From contig MU839828.1 of NCBI GenBank assembly GCA_030411725.1, positions 992,001 to 1,056,000 on the forward strand: DNA of 64,000 bases, written 5' to 3'. Shown here in pieces: positions 31,098-41,572 of this stretch (within the stretch, counting starts at the first letter, position 1; every line of letters begins with the position of its first letter). The position numbers and the translations under genes are program-made. Under the pieces are notes generated by a model. The model was not told the origin of the DNA. It was given only the letters and a program-made list of their open reading frames with translations, and did not search any database. This stretch comes from Echria macrotheca (Eukaryota > Ascomycota > Sordariomycetes > Sordariales > Schizotheciaceae).

Positions 31098-33737
31098 ATG
31101 GTTCAACTCGAATGGACACGTGACTTGGGGTTCAACTTCAACTCGTCAGTCAAGTTGCAACCGGTTGAGCATGGGGAGCCCGGCCGCCAAGCTCCGAATG
31201 GGCTACGCTTCACCTCGCGCAATAATCTCACAGGCGAGGAGAATGGCTACACCGGCACTCCGAAAGACCTTCTATCCTTACTCATCTCTCGCTTTCGAGG
31301 CTCGTTCGATTCCGTGTTCGAAGGCAAGACCGACCCAATGCCCGACCCGCCGCCGGAAGACCTACCCCCGTTCGGGTATCAGTCCCTGCCAACACCGACC
31401 TCGATTCGTTTACTAGATCTCCATCCCGGCCAGGGAACGGATCCTCTGGAGTGCAGCCTTTCAGTTGTTGATTTGGATGATCACCCGTCATACACGGCCC
31501 TGTCGTACTCGTGGAAGAGAGATATCAACTGGCTCAGCATCAAAGAGATGAACAATTTCTCCCCAGCCGACTTGTTCTTTCGGCACCGCAGCCCAGCAGA
31601 AGTCCTTGCCAACAGAAACGAAACTCCGAATCCCATACTTTGCAACAGCAATTGCCGGCTTGACATATATCCGAATTTGTACGACGCATTGATACAGTTG
31701 CGAAAAACGCGTCCGGGTCTCTATTGGATCGACGCCGTGTGCATCAACCAGACCGACCTACAGGAGCGTGCACAGCAGGTCCAGATGATGGGGCGTATTT
31801 ACCAGGCCGCCAAACTCGTCACCATCTGGCTCGGGTCTGTCCCGCATCCGATTCGGTCGGGCATGGGCGAACTCAGGAATCGCGTGGTCGAAAATCCGAA
31901 CGATATTTCTCACGCAGCTCCGAAGCTACCCCAAGAGAGTCCGGAAAGCTATCTGGCGCGGAATGCCAGCCCAGTTCCGGCGATATATTTTTTATTCTCT
32001 CGCCGATGGTTCCAACGCGTGTGGACCCTACAGGAGATGCTCCTGTCACGGGACTTGGTTTTCATCTGCGGCGAAGCAGAGTTCACCCAATCGCAGATGG
32101 TCTACATGTCGGTTTTGACTCGGAATCCCTTGGCCGGTCCGGCGTTTGGAGAGTACATTGTTAACTACTCCGGACTGGCTGGCCTCCAGCTGGGCATCCG
32201 GTTTGGATCCATATTGCCCAGCCTGGATGCCATTGACGATTTCCGGCGCGGGAAGATATGGACACTTGAGCAATGGTTGGCTGCCTGCCATGGCCGTAAG
32301 CTGACCGACAAGCGGGATCTGGCCTATGCTGGCCTCGGTCTGGTCAACCCGCAAGACCTGGCAATTGACCGGGGGATTAAGCTCGTCGAACGCTCGGCGC
32401 CATCCGCCAGCACGTCTGACGAATATGAAAAATTACGAAGCAAGCCGCTGTGGCCCGTTTTAGCGCCTGATTATACCGTTTCGACGGAGGAAACGATCCT
32501 GAACCTAGCTGCCTGTTTTCTCTCCAAACGAAACATGGACTATCTCTCCTTCGTCGGTCAAGCCAGCGAGTATATTCCATCCATCTCGAACATGCCTCGG
32601 GCGACGCTCGACTGGTTAACATCCACACGTCCATCTACGGGACCGTCATGGCACTATGATCCGGCAAGCTTAGTGACACGTACCCAGACGCCATTCAAGC
32701 TACTGGATGCGCAGTTCAACGCGTGCACCTCAGTGCGCAACGAGCCTCGTATCTCTGCCGACGGCAAGGAGCTCTCTCTCCTTGCGGCAACAATTGATAC
32801 TGTCGAGAAGGTTTGGCACTGGGAAAACCCAGACCTGCCTGAGGATCTGCTGGACATCCTCCTGTATCTCGAGACCGGCCCGACAACTTACATTCACCCC
32901 AACAGCCGGGCTGAATCTCTTCTTCAAGCCGTCGCTCACACCTGCTGCTTCGATACTTGGCATGGGAAAACACCAAGTCCCCCGGGTATCACGACCACCG
33001 GCTTTCTCCAATATCTTCAGAGAATTGTGAAAAAATCGACAAAGGATCTCCAGGATGAAAAGAAGGTCGCTGCTTTCGCAGATCTACGGACAAGGCGCGG
33101 CCTGCCAACAACCCCGCAGCACAAAGCCTTTCTATCACTCTCACCAGCACAGCAGGCCGTTCATCTTCAACAGCTCCTCGCATCAATAGCTGAGACAAGT
33201 GGGAACTCTCAGGAAGAAAGTGGAGATGTACAAGAAAGGGACGATAAGAGCGAGGGCGGGTATGATGGACGAATTCAAGAGGTCTCGGGGACCAGTAATG
33301 CCGAGGTTACCGCACAACCGCCGTCCCCTGAACTCCCATTTTATATCCATGAAGACACGCGCTGGCGTATCTTTTTCACAACGACATCGGGCAAAATCGG
33401 CCTCGGCCCACTTTCCCTCGGGAAAGGGGACAAGATCGTCCTTGTCCCCGGGGCTTATACCCCGTACGCATTCAGTTCTCCACGGGCCATGTACGATCGG
33501 GATCGAGAGCATGAAAGAAATATGTGGGGTGGTCGTCTCGGTCCAAAGTTGCTCTCGCGTGCTGCGGCCTGGGCGGGAAAGAGCGGCGGCGACGGAATAT
33601 TTCCCTGGGATAAGGGACGGGTATGGAAGAACAAGAGACAGGATGGGTTGGTTCTGCTTGGAGAGGCATATGTGAGAGGGTATATGCACGGAGAGGGTTT
33701 GCCAGGAACGGAATGGGAAAGGATCACGATTGTATGA
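31098..33737 (+). CDS. HET-domain protein 3 with a widened HET core
   Basis: A single exon of 879 residues from the ATG at 31098. About 130 residues precede the HET domain, including TSIRLLDLHPGQGTDPLECS. The domain opens with YTALSYSWKRD (residues 132-142), where most relatives have WG. About 40 residues (143-182) then separate it from the next block, and LYWIDAVCINQTDLQERAQQ follows at 208-227. IVTIWLG-like and RRWFQRVWTLQEML blocks are intact. The C-terminus has the same tail as HET protein 1 (GLVLLGEAYVRGYMHGE). A charged, low-complexity Glu/Ser/Asp stretch lies near residues 700-745. Expected role as for other HET proteins; the insertion may be a subfamily trait. Confidence 0.94.
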   Translation: MVQLEWTRDLGFNFNSSVKLQPVEHGEPGRQAPNGLRFTSRNNLTGEENGYTGTPKDLLSLLISRFRGSFDSVFEGKTDPMPDPPPEDLPPFGYQSLPTPTSIRLLDLHPGQGTDPLECSLSVVDLDDHPSYTALSYSWKRDINWLSIKEMNNFSPADLFFRHRSPAEVLANRNETPNPILCNSNCRLDIYPNLYDALIQLRKTRPGLYWIDAVCINQTDLQERAQQVQMMGRIYQAAKLVTIWLGSVPHPIRSGMGELRNRVVENPNDISHAAPKLPQESPESYLARNASPVPAIYFLFSRRWFQRVWTLQEMLLSRDLVFICGEAEFTQSQMVYMSVLTRNPLAGPAFGEYIVNYSGLAGLQLGIRFGSILPSLDAIDDFRRGKIWTLEQWLAACHGRKLTDKRDLAYAGLGLVNPQDLAIDRGIKLVERSAPSASTSDEYEKLRSKPLWPVLAPDYTVSTEETILNLAACFLSKRNMDYLSFVGQASEYIPSISNMPRATLDWLTSTRPSTGPSWHYDPASLVTRTQTPFKLLDAQFNACTSVRNEPRISADGKELSLLAATIDTVEKVWHWENPDLPEDLLDILLYLETGPTTYIHPNSRAESLLQAVAHTCCFDTWHGKTPSPPGITTTGFLQYLQRIVKKSTKDLQDEKKVAAFADLRTRRGLPTTPQHKAFLSLSPAQQAVHLQQLLASIAETSGNSQEESGDVQERDDKSEGGYDGRIQEVSGTSNAEVTAQPPSPELPFYIHEDTRWRIFFTTTSGKIGLGPLSLGKGDKIVLVPGAYTPYAFSSPRAMYDRDREHERNMWGGRLGPKLLSRAAAWAGKSGGDGIFPWDKGRVWKNKRQDGLVLLGEAYVRGYMHGEGLPGTEWERITIV

Positions 33738-35096
33738 TGCATGAAATGACGCGATAGATAGCCCCCAGAGTGTAGTGATATCCTCATTTTCTATGTTACT
33801 CTAGCACATTGTCCTCAAAATAGTTTGTGCTAGATCATGGCCGGTATCTTTCTATGGTGCCATACATGATGATAGTATGGTGAATATCTGACATAGCCGC
33901 ACCCAGTAAAACACTATACCGCTGGACAAAGGGGTGTGTGTGAAATCTCAAGACTTGCCACACCATCAGCATTTAGTTAAGTCTCCATTATTCTGCGGGG
34001 GAGCAGAGGATAAGCAGTAAGATATCGCGTATTCATTCAAGCATCAGCTGTGAGCTTCATACCTTCCTTGAAATTGAGTATCAGCAACCGTTCCGCACTG
34101 CTTGTTGGTGCGCGCGATCCCCCAGGACGACCTTTCAGGCACCCAGCATGTAAGACGTGGGAAGTAATAAACACCGGGCCCAGTGTCTTATTGACTAAGT
34201 CTTCGTGACAGACCTTACTTCTGACACAAGAATAGCTCAAATATACGCTTGACGGTGGCGGCATGACACTGCGGAACTTCAGTCACGCGCCTAACCGCCC
34301 CATAGGTGGATAATGCGGCTCATAATCAGATCTTTCTAAGAAATCGGACTTAAGCCCGTTGGATCCGTCGAGATGGTTTTCACCAATGGCATTGTCCATC
34401 CATGGAAAAACCCTACTTTTGATGGATTGCGTTAGTCTGGCCGGGGGCGCAGCTTAATCCGATCTTACTCCAATGCCTCTGCCTAACCCGAATCCCGACG
34501 AAAGCCACAGTCAAGGTCACGTAGGAGTGGGCCGAACAGTGACTGGAGACCCAACAGAACGGTGTGCGCAACTTTTAGCTGCTATTGGCCGCATTCCACG
34601 AACCCAGCTTCAAAGTGTCAGCAAAGCTGGGCGCCACCCCACAACCGCTCACCTGGAATCCAGAAAGCTGAGTCGATCGGATCGTGGCAGTGCGGGGCCA
34701 ACAAGCTCGCGGCGATCTGCGCCCGCATCCGCAGCAGCTCAATGATTGGAAGTCCAAAAAAAGACAGCTTCGGATTGGTCGACATCACACTACTTGTCAG
34801 ATGCTGTGCAGGAAGGTAATCCGTGATGCTGTGCTGTTGTGCTGTGTTCAGATGCTGTGTAGTTCGGATGGAGTGCATTCAGCCTCCAAACGACTCAAGA
34901 CAAGTAGGTAGGCATCAACGATCATCAGATATATAAGTTGTAAATGTTTTCTCGAAATCAGTCCATGTTTTTTTCCATCATCATCTTCATCATCATCACA
35001 TACTCACATCAAATCATCTCCGAAAGCAAACAATCCAACACTCTAAACCCAAAACGACTTCCTTCGTCTCTCCATCCAACCCACCAACCAATCAAA
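33738..35096. other. Intergenic region, no gene seen
   Basis: About 1.36 kb. Frames at 34037-34264 (minus) and 34473-34745 (plus) have no domain character. A TAGG tetranucleotide run is at 34904-34913. The last 150 bp is the promoter of the small secreted protein gene. Confidence 0.5.
34928..34936 (+). promoter_or_regulatory. TATA box of the small secreted protein gene
   Basis: A TATATAAG-type sequence about 160 bp before the start codon, followed by a CA/TC-rich leader typical of strongly expressed fungal genes. Confidence 0.45.
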
Positions 35097-35530
35097 ATGC
35101 AGTTCACCATTGCCGCTCTCGCTCTGGCCCTCGGCCTCGCCTCCGCCGCTCCGGCCCCTGCTCCGGCCCCCGCTCCGGCCGGCGCCCCTCAGCATGAAGA
35201 TCACTGGGTCCCGACGGTGAACTTTGTTTTCCGCGGTGCCGCGGCGAGCTTTCCTCTCTCCATTCCTGCCGACGGGAAAACGTACCCTACCAGTAAGATT
35301 CCCTCCGCCACATCCCAGTAATTCTGTATTCAGCCATGCTGACCCTGAATTCAATAGACAGCTACCTGAACATCAACCTCATCGAGTCGGGCAGCTTTGA
35401 TGCGGCCAGCTACTGCACCTTCTCCACCACGCAGGCCGCCACCCTGGTCGGCAGCGTCCGCTATGGCGTCAACACCATCGAGGTCGGACCTCCGCAGCCC
35501 ATCGTCAGTGTCAGCTGCAGCGCCTACTAA
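35097..35530 (+). CDS. Small secreted protein
   Basis: Two exons (35097-35292, 35358-35530) with a 65-bp intron (GTAAGA..ATAG, phase 1) give 122 residues. The signal peptide is MQFTIAALALALGLASAA, followed by a short Ala-Pro run of APAP type that may be a processed propeptide or linker. The mature part has few charges and two cysteines (YCTFS and VSCSAY), enough for one disulfide, and regular beta-strand-like stretches (VNFVFRGAAASFPLSI, YLNINLIESGSF). I know similar small secreted proteins from Sordariomycetes but no function. An effector or surface role is possible. Confidence 0.85.
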
Positions 35531-36032
35531 GCCGTGTTTTTCTGCGGGGTTTTCTACCGTCTGGTAGTCGGGCGATTCATGGGTTGGTGCATCTTGGACA
35601 GCATGGCGGTATTCTGCATTTCGAGCATATAATGGATGCATGGGTCATAGCGTAGCATATTCGGCGTCGGTTGGGACTAACGGTTCGGGATTGGGTTGAC
35701 ATAGAAGCATCATGATGCATGGGAGCATTGGTCTTTAACCATACTGTCTTTTAATACCAAATTCCGATTCCATCGGGAAGTTTTCTGAAGAATCACATGT
35801 AGCAACCGTGCATATGGAGCGCGTCGTGGTTGGTGGCTGTCCTGTAACGACCGGGGTCCATCACAGAGCGTTTGTCATGACATGATCAACTAGCGGTGAA
35901 GGGCGAGCATGACGTCTCGGTCGGCCATCAACTCAAAATTCTTCGCTGACTTCACCTTCCAACCTCTTTTGTCAGCCACAACCGCACTTCCTACTTGCCT
36001 ACCAGCTGACACACTGCTGTACTTCAGTGACC
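35531..36032. other. Intergenic region, no gene seen
   Basis: Between the small secreted protein gene and the next plus-strand gene. No frame with domain character on either strand. Confidence 0.5.
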
Positions 36033-37231
36033 ATGCCACCGAAGACCGCCAAGCCCAAATCCAATCCCACCCACGACTCCAAATCCATAGACATCGCCCT
36101 CGCCAATCAATCCCTCCGCTGGTCCTCCATCTCCGTATCTCGCAACATCGATGCCGAGTACAAATCCCTCGTCGCACGAGATCCCGTCGAGGCATTTACC
36201 TACATCACCCTCTGCCTTGTTCACGCCGCGTCTTCTCTGCTTGACTCCTCCGAAAAACTTGAAAAGAAGGCAAAACAATCATTATGCGACGGTGGCAAAT
36301 CTTGCCTCTGCGGTAAACCCGCCTCGCTAAACCCGGATCATTTTCTGACGATTACCAACGCGGGTTGGAGTAAGTTTAGAGGGCAAAGCGAGATGGTTTA
36401 TGTGAGATGTCCCGATGATTTCGACGTGTTGACGTACAAGGACTATTATTCGTACGCTGTGTTGGAAGTGCTGGAGAATCTGGTGTTGGACTTCGTGGAG
36501 GCGGATGGGGATTGGAAGGGGCAGTGGGCTGTTGTGGAGGGGATGGTGTGGTTTCTCGCGGATGAAATCAGCGAGCCGCTGTTAATGTGAGTTATTCTCA
36601 TCACGTTTTGGAGTGGCAGGAAAACGAACCGGTAGCTAAATTTGGCAGGGCCGATGATGGGGAGAGGGTTGACAGGCTGGTCAAGCTAGCAGCACACGTG
36701 CTTCTAGCAATGCTTGCACTGCTTGAGTCGAGGAAGCTGTTGGTGCCGGAGTCGGGAATCCGAGATCTGGGCCTGGTCATGGCGATGTTCATTCATCTCA
36801 CCAAGCTGCTTCGTCCATATGGGTTGCTCGAAGAATGGGACGACGAGAACGATGAGATTGTCCCTGATTTAGCCCACGTTGAGCACTACATCGTGGCCTA
36901 CTCCACCAAGCACGGCATCTTGCTTCGTGGGCCCGAAGGCATCGAGGAGATTGTCGAAAGATGCGACAAAGAGATTGAACTCCTGCCCGCTACCGCGGCA
37001 AATCCGGATCCCTGGAAGCTGGGCGAGGCGATCGTAAAGTACGAAGCTGACTACGGAACGGATGAGAGACCTGGTGGGGGGCGTGGGAAGCCGAGCATTG
37101 GCGGGGACCATCACGATATCACGGCCTGGTCGGCCGCGAAGCGCACGAAACATAGCAAGACAGGAAAGGACCCTTTGCGCAAGGAGGAGATCGCGGCGCT
37201 GAAGATGGGTAGCATCCTGCGGCCCTCATAA
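36033..37231 (+). CDS. Hypothetical protein
   Basis: Two exons (36033-36586, 36649-37231) with a 62-bp intron (GTGAGT..GGCAG, phase 2) give 378 residues. The frame opens at a GTG; the first ATG is at 36033. The protein is largely helical, with one short cysteine cluster (SLCDGGKSCLCGKP) and an ITNAGWSKFRGQ segment. The C-terminus is basic (AAKRTKHSKTGKDPLRKEE), perhaps nuclear-directing. No signal peptide or membrane helix. I do not recognise the family. Confidence 0.75.
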
Positions 37232-37837
37232 CTACATGTACCTAACGGGAAGCCTCTTGAATGGTATTGGGATGGTTATCCCACGATCACACTGCTCTAC
37301 AATCCACCTAGGTACGCACTGAAAACGGTCTCCTTTCTTTCTTCTCTAACCGCGACTCAGATCTCTCTCGCATTCCTATTTTCGGTCATGTTGAGTAAGG
37401 TAGCCTTGTGATAGTCCCCGCTTGCCAGCTTTATCCAGTGTCTAGTTGGGTCCACTCGCGCTTGCAAACATGCCTTGACACTCATTTGATAACAACCCGC
37501 ACCCCTTAAGCTACGCTCCACGGCAGTCCCATGACTGCGCTACTAGCGGGATACATTACCGCTGTCACTGGACGGTCTGAGCTAGGAGAATCGGACAAAC
37601 ATTGGTTCCATAATCATATAAGACGAACTGCTGATCAATGCATCAAACGTAGGTACAGTTGGTAAAAACAAATGCGGTATGGATATAATAATCTGCTCTA
37701 GAAATCCCAAACATCGCCGAGTAACACGAGCACCAAGCATAATGGAATAAAAACCGGAGAAACAGATACCCAGATGTCGGTTCAATGCACTTGCGCACAG
37801 TACACCATCAAAGCTCAAAAAAGGTCAAGGAAGCGCA
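37232..37837. other. Convergent 3' intergenic region
   Basis: Between the hypothetical gene (plus) and the wall-protein gene (minus). No gene seen. Confidence 0.5.
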
Positions 37838-38665
37838 CTACAGCATAATCCCTACCGCCGCCACTGCCGCAACCGCGCCCATCACCGCAGCCCCTGGCCT
37901 GCCCGTTTCCGCCACACCGTTCGCAAACAACGGCAGGGTTGTCGTCGGCAAAAAGTACGTACTCGACCCGATAGTGACACTGGTCCCCTGAACCCCGCCA
38001 GGTCCTACGACGGCGCCCACGCCAGGGGTGAAAGTCGTCGTCAACCCGTTCACCACCGTCGTAACAGGCGCCTCGCCGTACAAGGTGGTAGAAATGCCGT
38101 TGATGACGGTGGGATAAGGGATCCCAAAGTACGTCAAGGAGACACCGTTGATCAAAGTAACCCACTGGCCGGGGGCAACTTGACCAACCCCGGACCCCGT
38201 GACCGGAATGAAGCTCGAAGGGACCAGAGGCGGGGCTCCCGGCGGAGGGGGCAGAATGGAAGAAGGAGCACCTGGAATCGGCGGTGGGGGAGGAATAGGG
38301 GGTGGCGGGAGAGTAGTGCCCGGCAGTGGTGTCGGGAGGCCGGGGATCGATGGCGTCGGAGGCAGTTCCGGCGGCGGTGTTAGTGCCGGCGGGGGCGGGG
38401 TCGGAACCGGAGTAGCCGGCGGGGGCGGGGGGCTTGGCCAAGTAGGGGCGGCACCAGGTGGCCAGGTCCCCCAAGTTCCCCAGCTTTCCCAGGGACCGTG
38501 TGGGCCGCCGTGTCCCGGTCCGGGTCCGCTAGGGAACCCACCCGGAGGTCCGTAGGCGGGTCCCTGGCGTGCCTGGATGACATCATCGGCGGTGCTTCCG
38601 GCTGGCGAGGCAGTTGCGTGGCCAGCGTAGCACGCAGCAAACAAGATTAGACTGCGTCGAAACAT
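37838..38665 (-). CDS. Secreted proline-rich protein with GPI-type C-terminus
   Basis: 275 residues from the ATG at 38665. The frame continues upstream to 38785, but this ATG starts a proper signal peptide (RRSLILFAACYAGHATA). After a Gly/Pro/Trp segment (GPWESWGTWGTWPP) comes about 85 residues of proline-dominated sequence in PPPPP, TPPP and PIPG blocks. A Thr/Val/Gly-rich segment follows with INGVSLTYFG, INGISTTLYG and VNGLTTTFTPG, three related short repeats. The last 17 residues are hydrophobic (AAVMGAVAAVAAVGIML), as in GPI-anchored proteins. It should be a cell-wall or surface protein, with the Pro stretch as a stalk. Confidence 0.8.
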   Translation of the reverse strand: MFRRSLILFAACYAGHATASPAGSTADDVIQARQGPAYGPPGGFPSGPGPGHGGPHGPWESWGTWGTWPPGAAPTWPSPPPPPATPVPTPPPPALTPPPELPPTPSIPGLPTPLPGTTLPPPPIPPPPPIPGAPSSILPPPPGAPPLVPSSFIPVTGSGVGQVAPGQWVTLINGVSLTYFGIPYPTVINGISTTLYGEAPVTTVVNGLTTTFTPGVGAVVGPGGVQGTSVTIGSSTYFLPTTTLPLFANGVAETGRPGAAVMGAVAAVAAVGIML

Positions 38666-41235
38666 GTTTGTTGGCTTTGGTTGTTGTGGGCTTTTGTTGC
38701 CCGGGTTGGACGGCCCCGAAGGAAGACGTCCCAACACCTTGCGAAAGAGAATTGCCGAGTGCACTGGTGAGGCGATCCAGAACACCGAAGATCATTTTTT
38801 CAGCTCATGCAGTCTTCTCAGCATCGCTTTAAGTATTTGGCAGGGTCGGACATCTCGAGTGGGTGAACAGGTGTGCGCCCGTCCGGTGTCCCCCTCCCTA
38901 GACCCTTCAATGACTTTTGCCTCGTCGCTACGTGCCCCCCGAAACAGAAATTGACGGAAAATGTGTGGTTTTTGCAAGGCGGTAGTGGGTGGTTGCCGTG
39001 CATCCATCCAATGGCATGGCGGCGTTTATTAGGAACGATCCGTCCCTTATAATTCCGAGCATTATTAGCCCTTTGAAATTGCAGTGCGGCGGCCTTCACT
39101 GTGCTTTTTCATGCGATCAGCGCTCGGTTGTCGCGGCACCGTTACGGCACCGGAGCTGTCGTCACCCTCAATCCTAAACATTCCCGCCAGCCTGGGGGAA
39201 TGGCCGCGCGGCAGTCAGTCCGGCAGGAGAAAGGTTGGAATAGGGCACGTAAAGCCAGAATCCCTCGCGCGCAGGGAACAGGGTCGAACCCAAGGTATGA
39301 TTTCCGGACAGGTCTCAGTACAGGATCTTGACAGAAATATCCGGCAGCGAAAACCTTTAACCTTTATTCCAGGAGTCCAAGGACACCGCAACTCGCTGGA
39401 TGATCTGCTGAATAGCAAGTCGCTGACCATAGCCCGCGTCAGTCTTTGCAACTTTTTGCATGCGGATACCACCCAGGCGTCTAATCTTTTTGCAGGGCGC
39501 CTCGATTTGTGAGACTGTTTTCGCTTTGTCCTACATGGATGTCCCTACTAAGCCCCCACATCATCAAGGAGGCCGATCAGGACGGTGTTATCAGGGCCAT
39601 TTATATGTCCCGAATGCAAAACTTCCTGGCCAGCTCTGATGATCAAGCGTTAAGTGGGCGTCGGGGTGCTTGATAAGATTTTTTTGCTCCCATCTGACCG
39701 CACGCTGTTGATGGAATAGGTTCTCCGCCGTTCAGTGGAGCCGTTTGTCTTTCTAGTCCGACTTGACATGTGCCAGAAAAACTTACGACGGCCCAGAGCT
39801 GGAAGAACGCCACTAACAAGCCCAATCGAAGCAACAGCGATAACACCACACCCTAAGGAACAAGGCCGGGAAACGTTGAACGGCTTGTGCACATCTAGAG
39901 TGCAGGCGACAGCGGGCCTAGCATCCTGTTCGCAGCCGCTCAAGGGGGAAGCCTGTCTTCTAAGGATTGTATTTTCCAAGTCGGAAAATCCTGAGACCGG
40001 GTCCGCAGTTCCACCAGCATCGGTCTTTCTTTAATGCTCATAGGTTTCTGATCTTGTCATGCTCCGCCTAGGCAAAGCGTTCTCTTTACGACCCATAGTC
40101 TCCAGATGACGAGCGTCCGTTGCGCGACGGTTGTGTCAACCTACCTGTATGTACTACCAGTGTATGTGAGTTACATGGCATTATTTGTCTTTCTGATGGT
40201 CGCAACCCAAGCAGCGTTCGGGAGGCAACGCCATCTGCTATTCGCAAGTTTATCAATCGGTGTATCACAAATCAAGGCCGGACTAGCTCATGTTTCTTCT
40301 TCGCTTGGATTATGCTGAGAACCGGACCGAGAGAACAGACTTTGGAGGCCGTGTTGATGAGTGGGCGATGAGTGATGGCGTGAGAGCGGGAGCCTCGCGC
40401 CAGTCATTGGGGGCGATCCCACCGCCCCTTCGGTCGGAAACTTGGGGGAGCAAGATTCAGTCTCTTCAGTTAATGGTCAATGAACAGTCTTGTGCTCACC
40501 CTTGACCATACTACTGACCGTCGTCCCCCTTGATCACCCAACCCTGTAGACCCTGTAGGCCTACCTTTATTACAGGGCGCCACACAACTACCAGGTCATC
40601 GATACCGAACATCTTGTGTTCGACGAGAAAGCGAAGCTCGGTCGAATCGCTGACCTGAAGATATGGAATTTCACTTCAACTTCAAGAATCTGCGTACCTT
40701 TTTGCCCAAAGAGAGTATTCAGGATACTGGAAGAAGTGTTTAATTACATGCTGTATCAGAAAACCAAGATCTCGAAAAATCGACAACCATCTAGTCAGTA
40801 TGCCTACAGATAGGGCTCCGAGGGCTTGCTGGTACACCTAGGGGGCATTGAAATCGTAACATACACTTAATTACATTTCTCAAACGCCTTTTCATGGCTT
40901 ATAAAGGCATCAATTGTGAAAGGTAAAGGGTTGTATTATTAGTCACGTGACGCCCTAAATGTGTTCCTTGCCCTGACCACCGTTGCGGAGCTCCCACGGT
41001 GCATCTAAGCCTTAAAAGCCAAATAACGCTTAATAACAGGGCCAAAACGGCTAAGGCTTAGTTGACACAGAGGGCCTGGATCTGATTAGCCGCAAAAAAA
41101 GCGGGGCCCGGGTAAGGACTTTACTGTAATTAGCTGCAAAAAGCAAGGGCTCCAGGCAGGCAAGAGCAAAAGGGCATACCTTCCTCACCCAGAGGAAAAA
41201 AACACCCAAATATAAAAACTAAAGAGCAGTTACAA

Positions 41236-41297
41236 GGAATCGAACGGTAAAAGAAAGGAAAAAAAACTATACGGCACTACCGCTTAGCCACTTAGCC
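41236..41297 (-). repeat. tRNA-like sequence with Pol III A and B boxes (SINE-like)
   Basis: Read on the minus strand, TGGCTAAGCGG (41290-41280) fits the tRNA A box and CCGTTCGATTCC (41247-41236) fits the B box. They start 43 bp apart, the spacing of a tRNA gene. The acceptor and T stems do not pair, so this is not a working tRNA. It could be the head of a tRNA-derived SINE or a decayed tRNA copy. Confidence 0.4.
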
Positions 41298-41340
41298 CAA
41301 TTTCTTTAAAGTTAATAACACTTCTAGAGTTTGTGCTTAT

Positions 41341-41450
41341 CAACCCACCTCGCACCCACTCACTGCAACTACTACAACCTGCAACCTACAACCAGCAACC
41401 ACTACACCCACTGCACCCACTACACCCACTACACCCACTGCAACTACCAG
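41341..41450 (+). repeat. Imperfect ACCCACTAC-type low-complexity repeat
   Basis: A cytosine/adenine-rich block with CAACTACTACAACC units followed by four near-copies of ACACCCACT. It is transcriptionally silent as far as the sequence shows and lies in a gene-empty block. Confidence 0.65.
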
Positions 41451-41536
41451 CCGCTGCGCAACGGCCTTTGCAACAGCCATTGCAACAGCAATTATAATAG
41501 CCTTTACAACGGTTTTATCCTACAACTGCGCGCACG

Positions 41537-41572
41537 CTGCGATTGCGACTGCGACTGCGACTGCGCTAGCGC
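41537..41572 (+). repeat. TGCGAC hexamer microsatellite
   Basis: GCGATTGCGAC followed by tandem TGCGAC units, ending GCTAGCGC. About five units in 36 bp. Confidence 0.7.
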
